A stretch of DNA of 64,000 nt from Cucumis sativus (taxonomy: Eukaryota; Streptophyta; Magnoliopsida; Cucurbitales; Cucurbitaceae): the NCBI RefSeq assembly GCF_000004075.3, contig NC_026657.2:32846732-32910731 (forward strand), written 5' to 3'. The notes beneath the pieces are model-generated. The model saw nothing but the letters and a program-made list of their open reading frames with translations, searched no databases and had not been told where the DNA came from. Shown piece after piece: positions 1 to 10,696 of this stretch. A program made the position numbers and the translations under genes. The stretch's first letter is position 1, and every line of letters starts with the position of its first letter.

Positions 1-1269
1 TTCACGTTGGTCACTCCTATTTTCTTTTAGAACTAACTCTTTTGAGGACGTCGACTGCTATGCATCACGTGGCGTCACAAACAATCATAAATGGATTTCA
101 TTCCACTCCTTAAACCAATCCGTTTTAAAATTGAGGTTTTGTGACTTTTTATATATTTGGGTGGAATATATCACACTAGAGGAAAATAAAAAAGATTAAA
201 GAAAAAATGGAAAGCTACAATTAGAGAAGTGAGATTTGTTTTAGGGTTTGCACCCCTCAACCTCTAAATCAACCCACACCAACCCGCATTTCTTCTTCGA
301 TTTTTCAGACACTCCACATGGATTTCACCTTTCGAAATCCTTCTCCCTCTCCACCTTAAAATCATCTTGGTCATATCTCCTTTTCCATATCCGATGAAGA
401 CATATATGAAGACAAGCCTTGGAAACTCCTCAATTTGACCAATCCAACACCTGAGAAGACAATCTTTCTGTCCAACATTGGTCTGGTTATGGCCTTCATC
501 TTTGAAATTGTCTACTTCTTCGAGGACGATACAATGACGATGATCTCAAGGATTGTGAATATAAATTGTTGGCAATTCTCTTATTTCCGTACTATTTCTT
601 AGTCTATCGACTTTAGAAGAACTTGAAGAACAGTCAGATGGAGTTGGCTTGTAATAGTGTCGACGTTTTGTCCGTGAATGTGAAATCGAAGGTGATGATT
701 AATGGAATGGTCACCTTAGTGGATTTGTTTTTGAATAAATTGTTATTTGTTGATAGTTGGGAGAACTTTGAATTTTCTAATGCAATTGGATTTTTTTTTA
801 AAATAGTGTAATTAGAGTTTTGCGAAAATTCACTAGAGTCTGTATGTTTCGAGTTTCAATTTCCATTTATTGTGTAGTCCAACAACTTTGTGGAAGGAGA
901 GTTTCTCTGCAGATCAAAAGTAGTTCGAGGAGTTGGAGAAGGTTTCAGCCTTCCAAGTGTGGAGAGCAATGTTTTGACGGTCCATGGAGTACCCTATTGA
1001 TTCATATATTAATTAAAATGGGTGTTTACCAGAGATTTTTGAGTTTCAATTGGGAAATTATTTCTGTTTGAATAGTTCCCTCAGTTTCTTCTGCTTAATT
1101 GAACTTGCTTTGCTTTCTATTTGTAATTTTGTTTTATTACGCCTCCGGTGAAATCATGACTTGAATTGCCTAAATAAAGAAACTAGTTACTAAGAATATC
1201 CCTAATTGAACTTGAATTTTGTTTTCTGGTCCATTAACATCAACCCAAAATATCCCTAATCAGATTTCA
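1..1269. other. Gene-poor left edge, nothing recognised
   Basis: AT-rich sequence without a gene I can support. Short open stretches are present, for example a run of about 45 codons around 393-530 on the plus strand, but none resembles a family I know and no convincing splice structure joins them. It may hold the decayed end of a gene lying further left. Confidence 0.4.
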
Positions 1270-2345
1270 ACCACTTCCAGTTTTTTTTCTTCTCAAAAAG
1301 ATAAGTTGAGTCAGCATGTAGAAAAAATCCAAAAAGGTTATAATAGAGCTAGAGAAAAGTCCAATACAAAAAAAATTAGAAAGCAGCGAGGTGGATGGCA
1401 ATAGTAGAGACATTGTAACTTGAAAAAAGAGAGGACTTGCAAGTCCAAACACCCGAAAGAGAGCATATATCTTTCCAAAGATGGATGATTGATTTGCTTT
1501 TGTCCCGGTTATTTCTCTCCAACCAAACAGACCAAATCACAGCCACCATTGTTTACGGACCAATCCATTTGTGAATTAAACCAATCTGCCCCTTTGAAGA
1601 TATTTCTCCCTGGAGCTCTTGTGGTGCAGTATTTACCAGCAGCATGTAATTCCCCAATGTAAGACTTTGTATTTTGCAATTATAATTTTCTTCCAAAGGG
1701 GATCAATCTCAGAATGAAATCTCCAAATCCACTTGCATAAGAAGGAGAAATTTATGTCAGCCATTTTATGGATATTCAAGCCACCTTTTTGAATGGGGAG
1801 AGAGACTTTAGACCATCTAAGAAGATGGGTGAGTTTGTCCTCATTATGGTTCTTCCAGAGAAAATTACGCCAATGTCTTTCGATCGTCTTGAAATTGTCC
1901 GAAGGAGCTTTAAAATTAAAACAGAGAGCTGATAGGAGGGTAGGACTAGCAAGGGTAGACTTGATGAGAGTTAATTTGCCCCCTTTGAACATATAAGAAT
2001 ACTTCCAATTGCTCAATTTTTTGTGTATTTTCTCGACAATGTTATCCCAAAAATGAGATGAAGGACGGTTTACCCAGATAATTTATAGGGAGAAACTGTG
2101 TTTCTGTAAACCCCATAAAAATTTGCCACAGCTTCACTTCTGCTATTATTAAAATTGATGGGAGAAATAGTGGACTTTGAAAGATTCATGTTTAATCCCA
2201 AAGCAGCTTCAAAAAGGAATATGACATTTCTAAGATTTGAGATATATTAGTCGTTATCCTCCACAAATAATAAGATATCATCAGCAAAAAGGAGATGAGT
2301 GAAGTTGCATTCATTGTTAAAACAAACTACGATCCTTTTATTCCT
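1270..2345 (-). mobile_element. LINE (L1-type non-LTR) ORF2 fragment, internally deleted
   Basis: Read on the minus strand, this contains parts of a plant L1-type reverse transcriptase ORF2. Around 2300-2255 lies the catalytic motif HLLFADDILLF. At about 2010-1640 comes the post-RT segment with GGKLTLIKS, the FLWK/HLLRWSKV block and a KWIWRF...LWKKII..KY block. At about 1545-1400 is the C-terminal WSVWLERNNR motif followed by a stop and a T-rich plus-strand stretch near 1276-1292 that may be the old poly(A) tail. These parts lie in different frames. The KY block and the WLERN motif are only about 35 codons apart, whereas complete elements usually have several hundred, so the piece has an internal deletion. 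The 5' part (endonuclease and front of RT) is absent. A dead 5'-truncated copy; family assignment is from motifs only. Confidence 0.85.
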
Positions 2346-3096
2346 ATATACATTCTTACTAACAACATGAAAATGTTTTCATGCACAACTAAACATAGAT
2401 GGCAATTAGTTGGAAAGAAGTAATTAAACGTCTCCAAAAACAAAGCTAATATTATTTTCTCTATTGATTCGCTTTAAAATGGTCTAACTTCAGCTTTATG
2501 TAATTTGCTGTTGTTGGTCTTTCATTGATATATGCTTAACAAGGTATCTTCTTTAATTTCTAAAAAAAAATATAAAGCATGCACTGAAAAGAAATCAGAA
2601 TAATAGTTTTTGAACTTAGCATTGTTGAGATATAGTTAATAGTATGAAAAAAAAAATTCCTTGTAACATAAGTATTGATTTGACAATGTACTATAGAGAT
2701 TTGACGTGGAATTCTTAACCAGATTAACAAGATAAGATGGAACAATGCACGTGAGGTATAATAGTTGATATGGATATAGTCTTATGTAGACAATTTTTAA
2801 ATATTGGATCTTCCGTTATTTAAATCATGTATCTTCTTCACTTGTAGTGATTTATCATTCAATGAATGACTGAAACATATAATGTTTGTTGCTTTGTACA
2901 TAAGTAAAACATTTAAAATTGTACTTATATTCCTTCTACCCATCGCGAATGATGCCTCCTATTCAAATAACTTTATTTCACTAAATAGTAGAATCATGGA
3001 TAGGCAACTATACTAGGTAGAAATTTTTGGGCTCAATGATTAGACCATGCAAAATAGAAATACATTTTCTTCAATAAAGGAAGAGATTACTCGATC
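2346..3096. other. AT-rich spacer, no gene seen
   Basis: No coding region, RNA gene or clear repeat recognised. It lies between the LINE fragment and the plastid-derived insert. Confidence 0.4.
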
Positions 3097-3160
3097 TAAC
3101 AAGGTAGCCGTACTGGAAGGTGCAGTCGGATCACCTCCTTTTTAGGGAGAGCTAATTCTT
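3097..3160 (+). pseudogene. Nuclear copy of the 3' end of plastid 16S rRNA (NUPT)
   Basis: The plus strand reads taacaaggtagccgtactgg, then the 16S terminus with the anti-Shine-Dalgarno core ggatcacctcctt, then gggagagctaat as in the plastid 16S-23S spacer. This is the sense strand of the last bases of a bacterial-type 16S rRNA and, by the spacer match, of plastid rather than mitochondrial origin. The body of the 16S gene and the following spacer are missing, and the copy differs from the usual sequence at several bases, for example in the gcggctgg part. It is a short organelle-DNA insertion in the nuclear genome and not a working gene. The recall of the plastid spacer is from memory. Confidence 0.8.
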
Positions 3161-4000
3161 GAAGGGGAATAGATCATTTGAGGCAAAGAAATTGATAAAT
3201 TTAGTAAGGATGATCGATTTAACAGAGAATGAACCATTTCTATATAGGACAATCCATTTGATTATTATCCGAAAGAGAAAGAAGGTTCATTTGTATATTT
3301 TTCCACTGAAAAACTTATCTATCCATCAAAGATGGGCCTTCTGTTATGAATCCCAAGCTTTGCCATCAAAACTCCACATATCTCTAAGGGAGTAATTATG
3401 ATTTGTGGAGAGAGCATATAATCTAGGAAAAGATCGAGGTTCAAAAGAGAACCAATTGCTATGCCAAAATGAGAGCATACTGCTATTGTTTACTTTTCAG
3501 CTCAAATGAGAGTTAAACCAGTTAACATTTTTGCAGATAGATCTCCGAAGAACATTGATGCTACTATGTTTTGCACAAGTAGGTAAAATTTCCATAGCAG
3601 TGGATGAATATTTTGCCTTGATGACAGATTTTCAAAGGGCATCAAGTTCATTAAGGTGTCTCTAAAGACCGAAGAGATACCCAAGCCTCCAAAGATCAAG
3701 AGGTTAGAGAAAAAAACTTCAAATCGAAAAAGGAAATGAAATCTTTAAAGATCTCCCAATAAAGATAATCTTTAAATATTCTCGGGTAAAGACGTTGTTG
3801 ATGAAGTATAAAACAAATATGGATCTTCATTTAAATATCATAAATGCCACCAACAGAGGGAAGAATAAGTAAAAACATAACAACCTCAAAATTATATAAG
3901 CAAATATATAATTTATTTTTTAGTAGAAGAAAAAATATACAATAATAAAAAATAAAAAAAAAAGGAGGAAAAAACTCAAACTATTTAAAGTTGTCTATAA
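3161..4000. other. Unassigned spacer upstream of the WAT1-like gene
   Basis: A 78-codon open stretch (3159-3395, +) directly follows the plastid 16S fragment and might be part of the same organelle insertion, but I could not match it to a plastid gene. The rest is AT-rich. About 4010-4186 is the likely promoter and 5' leader of the next gene. Confidence 0.35.
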
Positions 4001-4186
4001 AATACATATTTGGTGTTTCAAGGCACTTTATCGTAAGTATTTTTCGAAAGTGTTAACTCCTCTCTTTTCATTGTTCTTCTTGTTCTTTGATTTTAGCCAT
4101 TATAGCTATAGTTTTCTTCTTCTACATATTTATATTCAAAAACAACATCCCTTCTTTTTTTTTTAACATAACCACACACGAAGTCC

Positions 4187-6708
4187 ATGGGATTATTCTT
4201 TGGCCATTTCTTCCAAAATGCAATGCCATACATCGCAGTCATCTTCCTCCAATTCGGCTACGCCGGACTGAACATCCTCTCTGCCATCGCCCTCAGTGGT
4301 GGTATCAGTCACTACGTTCTTGTCGTCTACCGTCAGGTCTTTGCTACTGCGATCATGGCGCCCTTTGCTCTCATTCTCGAGAGGTGCGTATAATCATATA
4401 TTCCTCTGCTATCATATATTTCTACAACATACTACAATAACTATTGTTTTGCTCAATTTCACTGAAAATATACTATTTTTTACCTTGTGGTTAACGCTTT
4501 TAAAATAATTATGGATATAGTTGTGGTTAACTATATTGCATGTTAGATTAAATTAAGAAGTATTTTGGAGGTAGATTAATAAATAATTTGTTTTGCCAAA
4601 CAACGACTTAGGTGGGATTTTTCTATAATCACTTTTTTCTGTTTGCAAACGCATTCCAAGCGTTATTTCCCGACAACTCATTCATCCATTCTTTTTTTTT
4701 TTCAGGAAATTTAGACCAAAGATTACAGTTAAGATTTTCATTCAGATGTTCGTTCTTGCTCTTCTTGGGTTAGTATCAAAACTTTGGCTTTTAATTTCTT
4801 AATAATTATTATTGTTATTGAGGTCACCTTCCAATCATTTCTTTCTCTTTTTTTTTGGGTTTTTATAAGAAAGTCTATTTTCTCTCTTTTTTTTTCTAAT
4901 TTTCAAAAGTTGGGTGTGTGGTTTCTGAAATTATTGGTAAAAAACAAAGCATAAAATTGAGAGGTGGAACAAGTTCTTCTACATGTAATTTTCAAAAGTT
5001 AAAAATAAAAAATCAAATGGTCATGAAGCAACAACTTATCGTTTTCTTCAAGATTACCTTTTTACTTTACCTCTATATATATCTTCCATATGCCATTGAT
5101 TTCTGTCTCAACAGGCCATTGCTTGATCAAAACTTATACTACATGGGGCTAAAATTGACATCTCCAACAATCGCTTGCGCCATAGGCAACATGCTTCCTT
5201 CAATGACATTTGCTATGGCAGTCATTTGCAAGTACTTTAAACCTTGGTTACCCCCATCCTCTCGTTTCGAATAAAATAATAAAAAGTGTAAAAAATATGA
5301 ATAAACATACTAATTTTTATTGGTCAAGTTTATTTTAACCTTGGGCATTCAAACCTTCTATAATCTTATTTCTTTGTCGATCTATCAGGATAGAAAAGTT
5401 AGATATGAAAAGAGTGGGATGTCGAGCGAAGTTGTTGGGAACAATAGTGACCCTATGTGGAGCCATGTTGATGACATTTTATAAAGGAAGTATCGTCAAC
5501 TTTCTCGGTACAAAGCACGGCCGCCAACCGAACATACCATCCACGGCCGTGCACAACCACCACAACAAGGGAGAGTACATCAAAGGCTCCATTTTGCTCA
5601 TCATCTCCGTTTTTGCTTGGGCAGCCTTCTTCGTCCTTCAAGCAATAACCTTGAGAAAATACACAGCTCATCTTTCTCTCACCGCCTTGGTTTGCTTTCT
5701 GGGAACCCTTCAGGCTATTGTTGCCACCCTTGCCATGGAGCGTCGCCTTTCCGTGTGGACCATCGGTTGGGATTGGAACCTTCTAGCATCTGCTTATGCG
5801 GTAAGAAAGACAATTATTATCAGATATTTTTTTATCTTTAAAATAAATGCACGATGCCTCACAATATTGAGATACAAATTATGTAGGGAATTGTGACGAC
5901 AGGGGTGGCATATTATGTTCAAGGTATGGTTATGAAAAGAAGAGGGCCAGTTTTTGTTACAGCTTTTGGTCCTATGGTAGTAGTGATTGTTGCCTTCATG
6001 GGTCATTTCATCTTGGCTGAAGAGATTTATGTTGGAGGGTAACTCATCAATTTCTTTCTCTCTTTCTTGCCTATATAATTACTTTTCTCACTAAAATCTT
6101 TGTTTTTTAGAATAGCATAGAATGTTCAAAAAAATTGCATAGAGGTTATATACATTTGGACTACGCAATTTGTATATATCTTACCAAGTAATTAAACCAT
6201 AGTTTGTCATTTGTGGTAAAAGTGCTTTTTCTTTTTCTTTTTTCTAAATATTTTGTTTAGTTGTTTTTGTTGTGATTGAAGTTGAGAGATGGAGTAAAGT
6301 ATTGGTTTAAAAAAATTATTAATACAGTTATTACACACAAGTGATTCACTTAACCAAACAATAAAATGATTTGTTATAAGAAGTAGTTGTTATATACTGA
6401 AATAATTGTGAAAACACTTATTTTATTTTAGGATAATTATTTTAGAACACAACATAAGATAATAATCCTAATTATATGATATTTTTATGTTTGAAATTTT
6501 CAGGATAATTGGAACAGTGGTGATTGTGATAGGGTTATACTTTGTTTTGTGGGGAATGTATAAGGAAAGCAAAGAGAAGAAGGAAGAAGTTAATGGAGAG
6601 ATTATTGTTGAAGCAATAATAGACGAAGGTATTGAATTAGCAATTGATCAAAAGAAAGAGGGACATTTGGCCATTACTACTATTCCATCCCTTCATGGCT
6701 TCACCTAA
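4187..6708 (+). CDS. WAT1-related (nodulin MtN21/EamA-type) transporter
   Basis: Six exons by splice-site and phase reading: 4187-4383, 4706-4768, 5115-5231, 5389-5800, 5887-6038 and 6504-6708, giving 381 aa, a normal length for the plant UmamiT/WAT1 family. The protein opens with an EamA half (PYIAVIFLQFGYAGLNILS; later VYRQVFATAIMAPFALILER). Exon 3 carries YYMGLKLTSPTIACAIGNMLP, the family signature around TM3-TM4. Exon 4 has the KGS-type linker and the start of the second EamA half. Exon 5 contains GVAYYVQGMVMKRRGPVF and TAFGPMVVVIVAF, and exon 6 ends in a hydrophilic cytosolic tail. About ten membrane segments are expected, at the plasma membrane or tonoplast. Family members export amino acids, or auxin in the case of WAT1; the substrate here cannot be read from sequence. 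The start at 4187 matches the family N-terminus. Confidence 0.92.
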
Positions 6709-9575
6709 TTACATGGGAAAAGAGGCCTCAAGACACTAATCAAACCAAATCAAAAGTCAATTAAAAAAATATTGAAGAACACTAACAAAGAAATTATGGC
6801 TAATTGAGAAATTAAAAAGGGAGGAGAAGAATATTGATGATTAAACACTCTTTTCTTTAAATTTGCCTTTTTTATATTCTATTTCATCCTCCAATTTTCT
6901 CTTTTAACTTTAGTTTTCTCTCTCTAATCTCTTTTTGGTTGGGTATAATAATGGGTCTATTATAATTGGCCCTTTAAAAAATTCTCTACAGCTTCTGTTT
7001 TTTAGGTTTTTAATGCAAGTTTGTATTGACTCTTTTTAAAGTATTGTTCATTGATTCTAAAGGTTATAAGGTGTAGATTAATGTACAACTATTAGTTAAT
7101 AGTTTAAATTGAGACTCTACTTTTAATATTAGAGTGTAAATTTAGTTTTTGATTAAAATGGTATAGTCCGCAAAGAATTGAGATAAGATTAATGGAAATA
7201 ATAAGATTAATGGAAATAGTAATCTTTGAATTGTGATTCGAGTGTAAAAGAATGTAACGATGTACCAATATATATATATAAGACTAAAAGATATTACTTT
7301 GTGTTACATGTGGAAATATTTATATTATATTATAATTTTAAGTTTTAATCAAAAACAATATAGTTCTAAAATCAACTTTATGGTTTTCAACAAATAAATT
7401 AAGAAATGGCATGCACTTCTATTTGGATAAGACTATTATTCCATATCAAATATGAACTCTACGTAGGTAAGTTGTACATTACCATTGTTTTTTGATATGA
7501 AATCAATCATATATTTATAGAGAAGGAAAAATGTATATTGCAACACAAGAGTCAAAGATTGACGATCTCAAGGTTCATAGTACCGGCATTATACTAATTG
7601 TGCTATCTTCATTCATATGCTACCACATTAACGTAAAGTTGAGCATTATATATACACACGGACAAAAAAGTGAAAAGAACTTGTAAATAATAAAATATAA
7701 AAAAAAGTTCTGAATGAATTTATTTGATCTAAAAAAAATTAACAACGTGACAAATTTGTTCGAAAACATTCCACAAATTTGACACTTTTTAACTTTACAA
7801 ATGCATACACATCAAAACTATATATATAGAATGTAAGATGCAAATTACAATAGTTCATTTATTTCTTTGACTATCGAATTTTAAAAAAATGATAAATTTT
7901 ATAAGTTTCTTTATAAAAAAAATTGACTAAAATCTATCCACACACAGGAGCAATTTACATAGAAGTGAGAACCTTGAAAAATAATAATAAAAAAATTAAG
8001 GGGTATATTTGAAATGGAAAGAATTAACGATGAGATAAATAAAAATAGTTCAAAAATGATCTTCCAAAATCTTGAAAATAATAAAATGTAAAAAAAGAAT
8101 GATGAGGGACATATTTGAAATTAAAAGAAACTAGCATTTGGACAAAATAGTAAAAACAAATTGATTCCCAAGTTAGTCAACTTTTAAAATAAATAAAAAG
8201 TTGGGTATCAAAATTAATAAGCTAATTTAACTTAAAAGATTAATTATACACTGGCAAATTCCATTTTCCCTTTTCGGTCCAATCTAACACGTTTCGTTAA
8301 CGAGTGCTTCATAGTTTAGTTAAAAATGATTTTAGAAAAATATAAGGAAACTAGAAGACAGTTTTACTACTCGGCTAACTTCTTATATTGATATTATTTT
8401 AGCTTTTTATATATTATATATTATACAAAAATATAAAATTGAATGGAGTTTCAAGCTTTTTGAACTTATACTGAATCTGTCGATGATATTACACCTATCT
8501 AAATATAATTGATTCAAAATAAGAATATACGCAATAAGGTTAAAAAAATAACATGGTTTGGACTAAAAATTACATGATCTATAGATGTAGGATAAAAGAG
8601 GCTTAACTCGTGTCAAAATTCAAAATTATGTGTTTGGTCTCGACCCTTGATCAACTATAACAAAATAGCTTATATGGAGCATGACTCATGCATGGTCCGA
8701 CCCAAAGCATCACCCCTCAAAATAGGTTTGAAGAGAGGTATTGGGCCTCTACAAGGGCTAAGGTTTAAATAAATACAATAATTATATTATATAAATGGAA
8801 GTTTGCAAAAATAGCAAAAATAGCAAATTTAAAATCAGATTATCATTTGATTTGCAAAATTTACAATATACAAAAAGAAATGTGTTATGAGCTATTATTT
8901 TTTTCTAAATTCTTTTGTCATCGAATGCAATTTTCTTTATATAAATATAAATAAAAATCAAACTAAAAACAATAGACCAAAATAAAATAATTATAGTATT
9001 TAATCTCTTAACATTGAAATTACCTCAAAAGGAAAAGCAAAAGTTTCTTTCACTTAGGCCGATTTTGGGTATTTTTAGATTTATATTTAAATTGTTAACC
9101 AATTGATGATTACTTTATATTTGGTAAATATTTTTGAAAAGATTGCTTAATCTTTAATTTTGTTCATGTTTGAATCCTTTGGTCAAGAGAGACAAATATT
9201 TCCATCTCCAATCTCAATAAATATCAAACTTGTATGCATGCATTTTGTTGACTAATAAGCTAAATGTTAAATGGACGATGGTTGAATATCAATTTAATAT
9301 TATATCAACATCGTAATTCTTTTTTTAAAAAAAGAAAATAAGGCATAAGCATGGAGTTTAAACACATAGCCGAACAGTAATGAATTTTGTATTATAAAGG
9401 AGACTCAAAACGTTCAATCTAAACATGAATTTTAATTTATATTAAAATACAAACTCATCCTACTACGGTCTACTATTGAATGCCAATGACGAAAACCACA
9501 TTTTACTCCCACGATATCATCTATTCAATCCTTAGGCTTCTCTTGAGTACGAGCTTTCTATGAAAAGCTTAAAAC
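6709..9575. other. Long AT-rich intergenic region
   Basis: Nearly 2.9 kb between the transporter and the P450 promoter. It is strongly AT-rich with short (TA)n runs (near 7269) and a stretch at about 8798-8890 of repeated gcaaaaatagcaaa-like sequence that looks like a dispersed AT-rich repeat. No coding region or RNA gene recognised. Confidence 0.5.
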
Positions 9576-9684
9576 ATGGCGCGTGAGGTAGTAGGTATAA
9601 TATGGAGTGAGAATGTTGGGCATGATTTGAGAGATAATAATGTTTGTCCACCACACCCACACTTTCATTATTCAAACCATCCCT

Positions 9685-9691
9685 ACCTAAC
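9685..9691 (+). promoter_or_regulatory. AC-III-type element (ACCTAAC)
   Basis: Exact ACCTAAC, the AC-III form of the MYB-binding AC (H-box-like) elements of phenylpropanoid promoters, about 1.0 kb upstream of the CYP98A start. A 7-mer alone is weak; support comes from the other AC elements here and from the gene's pathway. Confidence 0.4.
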
Positions 9692-9816
9692 TCCTAAAGT
9701 TATCTTATATTATGTGCCTCTTCCTCATATATGCAATACAATGTTCTCAAATGGTATTTTGTTTCCTAACAATTATCCGTTACTTTCATGCCTCCATCCA
9801 ATAGTGATTTTGAGGT

Positions 9817-9823
9817 GGTTGGT
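9817..9823 (-). promoter_or_regulatory. AC-II-type element, reverse orientation
   Basis: The plus strand reads GGTTGGT, the complement of ACCAACC, about 880 bp upstream of the CYP98A start codon. Part of a group of AC elements in this promoter. Confidence 0.35.
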
Positions 9824-10131
9824 TGAAAAGTAATTTTGTAATCGTTAGAATAGTTTCATTTAATTACTTGATACTAATAGAATTGCTTTCCAATTTTGAT
9901 GATGATATGTAAATTATTCAAATACCCTGTTGTGAAGGCATGAGTATTAAGTTCAAGTGAAGTTTGAAAAGGGGTGTATACTTGTTTTCTACTTTCATTT
10001 ATGAAAAAATCCAACATGAGCATTAGAGTCTAGAATAGTTAAATTTATGTTGAAGAGTGTTGAAAGGGAAGATGAGGGGATAAAGAAGAGTTGTTAGAAA
10101 TGAAGAAATATATTGCACACCACCAACCCCT

Positions 10132-10138
10132 TTTAATC
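10132..10138 (+). promoter_or_regulatory. AC-II element (ACCAACC)
   Basis: Exact ACCAACC about 560 bp upstream of the CYP98A start, in an unusually C-rich stretch of an otherwise AT-rich promoter. AC elements are bound by R2R3-MYB activators of lignin genes (MYB58/63/46 class) in known cases; binding here is inferred. Confidence 0.5.
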
Positions 10139-10252
10139 TCCTCCACGTACCGCACGCACCGCTTCTCTATCACTTTCTCCCAACAAACTAACTCACTCAT
10201 TCTTTCCTTTTTCTTATTTCCAATTCTACCCCTTACCTACACCACTCATTCG

Positions 10253-10259
10253 ACCAACC
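10253..10259 (+). promoter_or_regulatory. AC-II element (ACCAACC), with near-AC-I site beside it
   Basis: A second exact ACCAACC about 440 bp before the CYP98A ATG. An ACCTACA near-match to AC-I lies at 10235-10241, 18 bases upstream. The pair sits in the same C-rich island as the 10132 site. Confidence 0.5.
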
Positions 10260-10696
10260 CCCAACCTCGTGCACTGCACGCTCCACTATTCCTTTTCTCT
10301 CCAAAACAAAAGATTTGTTGACTCTAAAACCATTTTTTCTTTATTAATATTCACGTCCTTGACAAAAAGAAAAAATACCTTCAAACTTTTAGAAGTTTCA
10401 AAAATGCATTTAGACTTTGGTTAGTTTTGGTTAGAAATAATTTTTGTTTTAAAAATGTTTCGGTTACAAATATAAAGAAAATTGACATTACATTCTAAGA
10501 AAATAAATAAATTATTGGTTTGAAAAAAAGTGGGAGTGAGTTGTAAGTTAAAGAGGGTAAAAGAAAGTTGAAGTTTATGACTCCACCAACTCCCTTCCCT
10601 CGTAAGATCATATATCAATCTCATCTCCTCAACTTCAACAATTCCTCAAAATTAAAACCCCCACAAAACCAAAAATTAATATCAAAAGGAAAAAAA

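Noticed and set aside
393-545. Open stretch with Trp/Pro-rich start upstream of the LINE fragment
   Set aside because: No recognisable family, no start or splice context; too short to call a gene.
3159-3395. 78-codon open frame after the plastid 16S fragment as a plastid gene piece
   Set aside because: I compared it mentally with ycf1, ycf2 and other plastid reading frames and found no convincing match.
3502-3699. 65-codon minus-strand frame
   Set aside because: No family resemblance and no supporting structure; likely chance in AT-rich DNA.
9576-9833. 85-codon plus-strand frame upstream of CYP98A
   Set aside because: Lies in the P450 promoter, low complexity, no known family; treated as chance.
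10091-10321. 76-codon frame in the C-rich part of the CYP98A promoter
   Set aside because: The C-rich composition with AC elements explains the open frame; no protein features.
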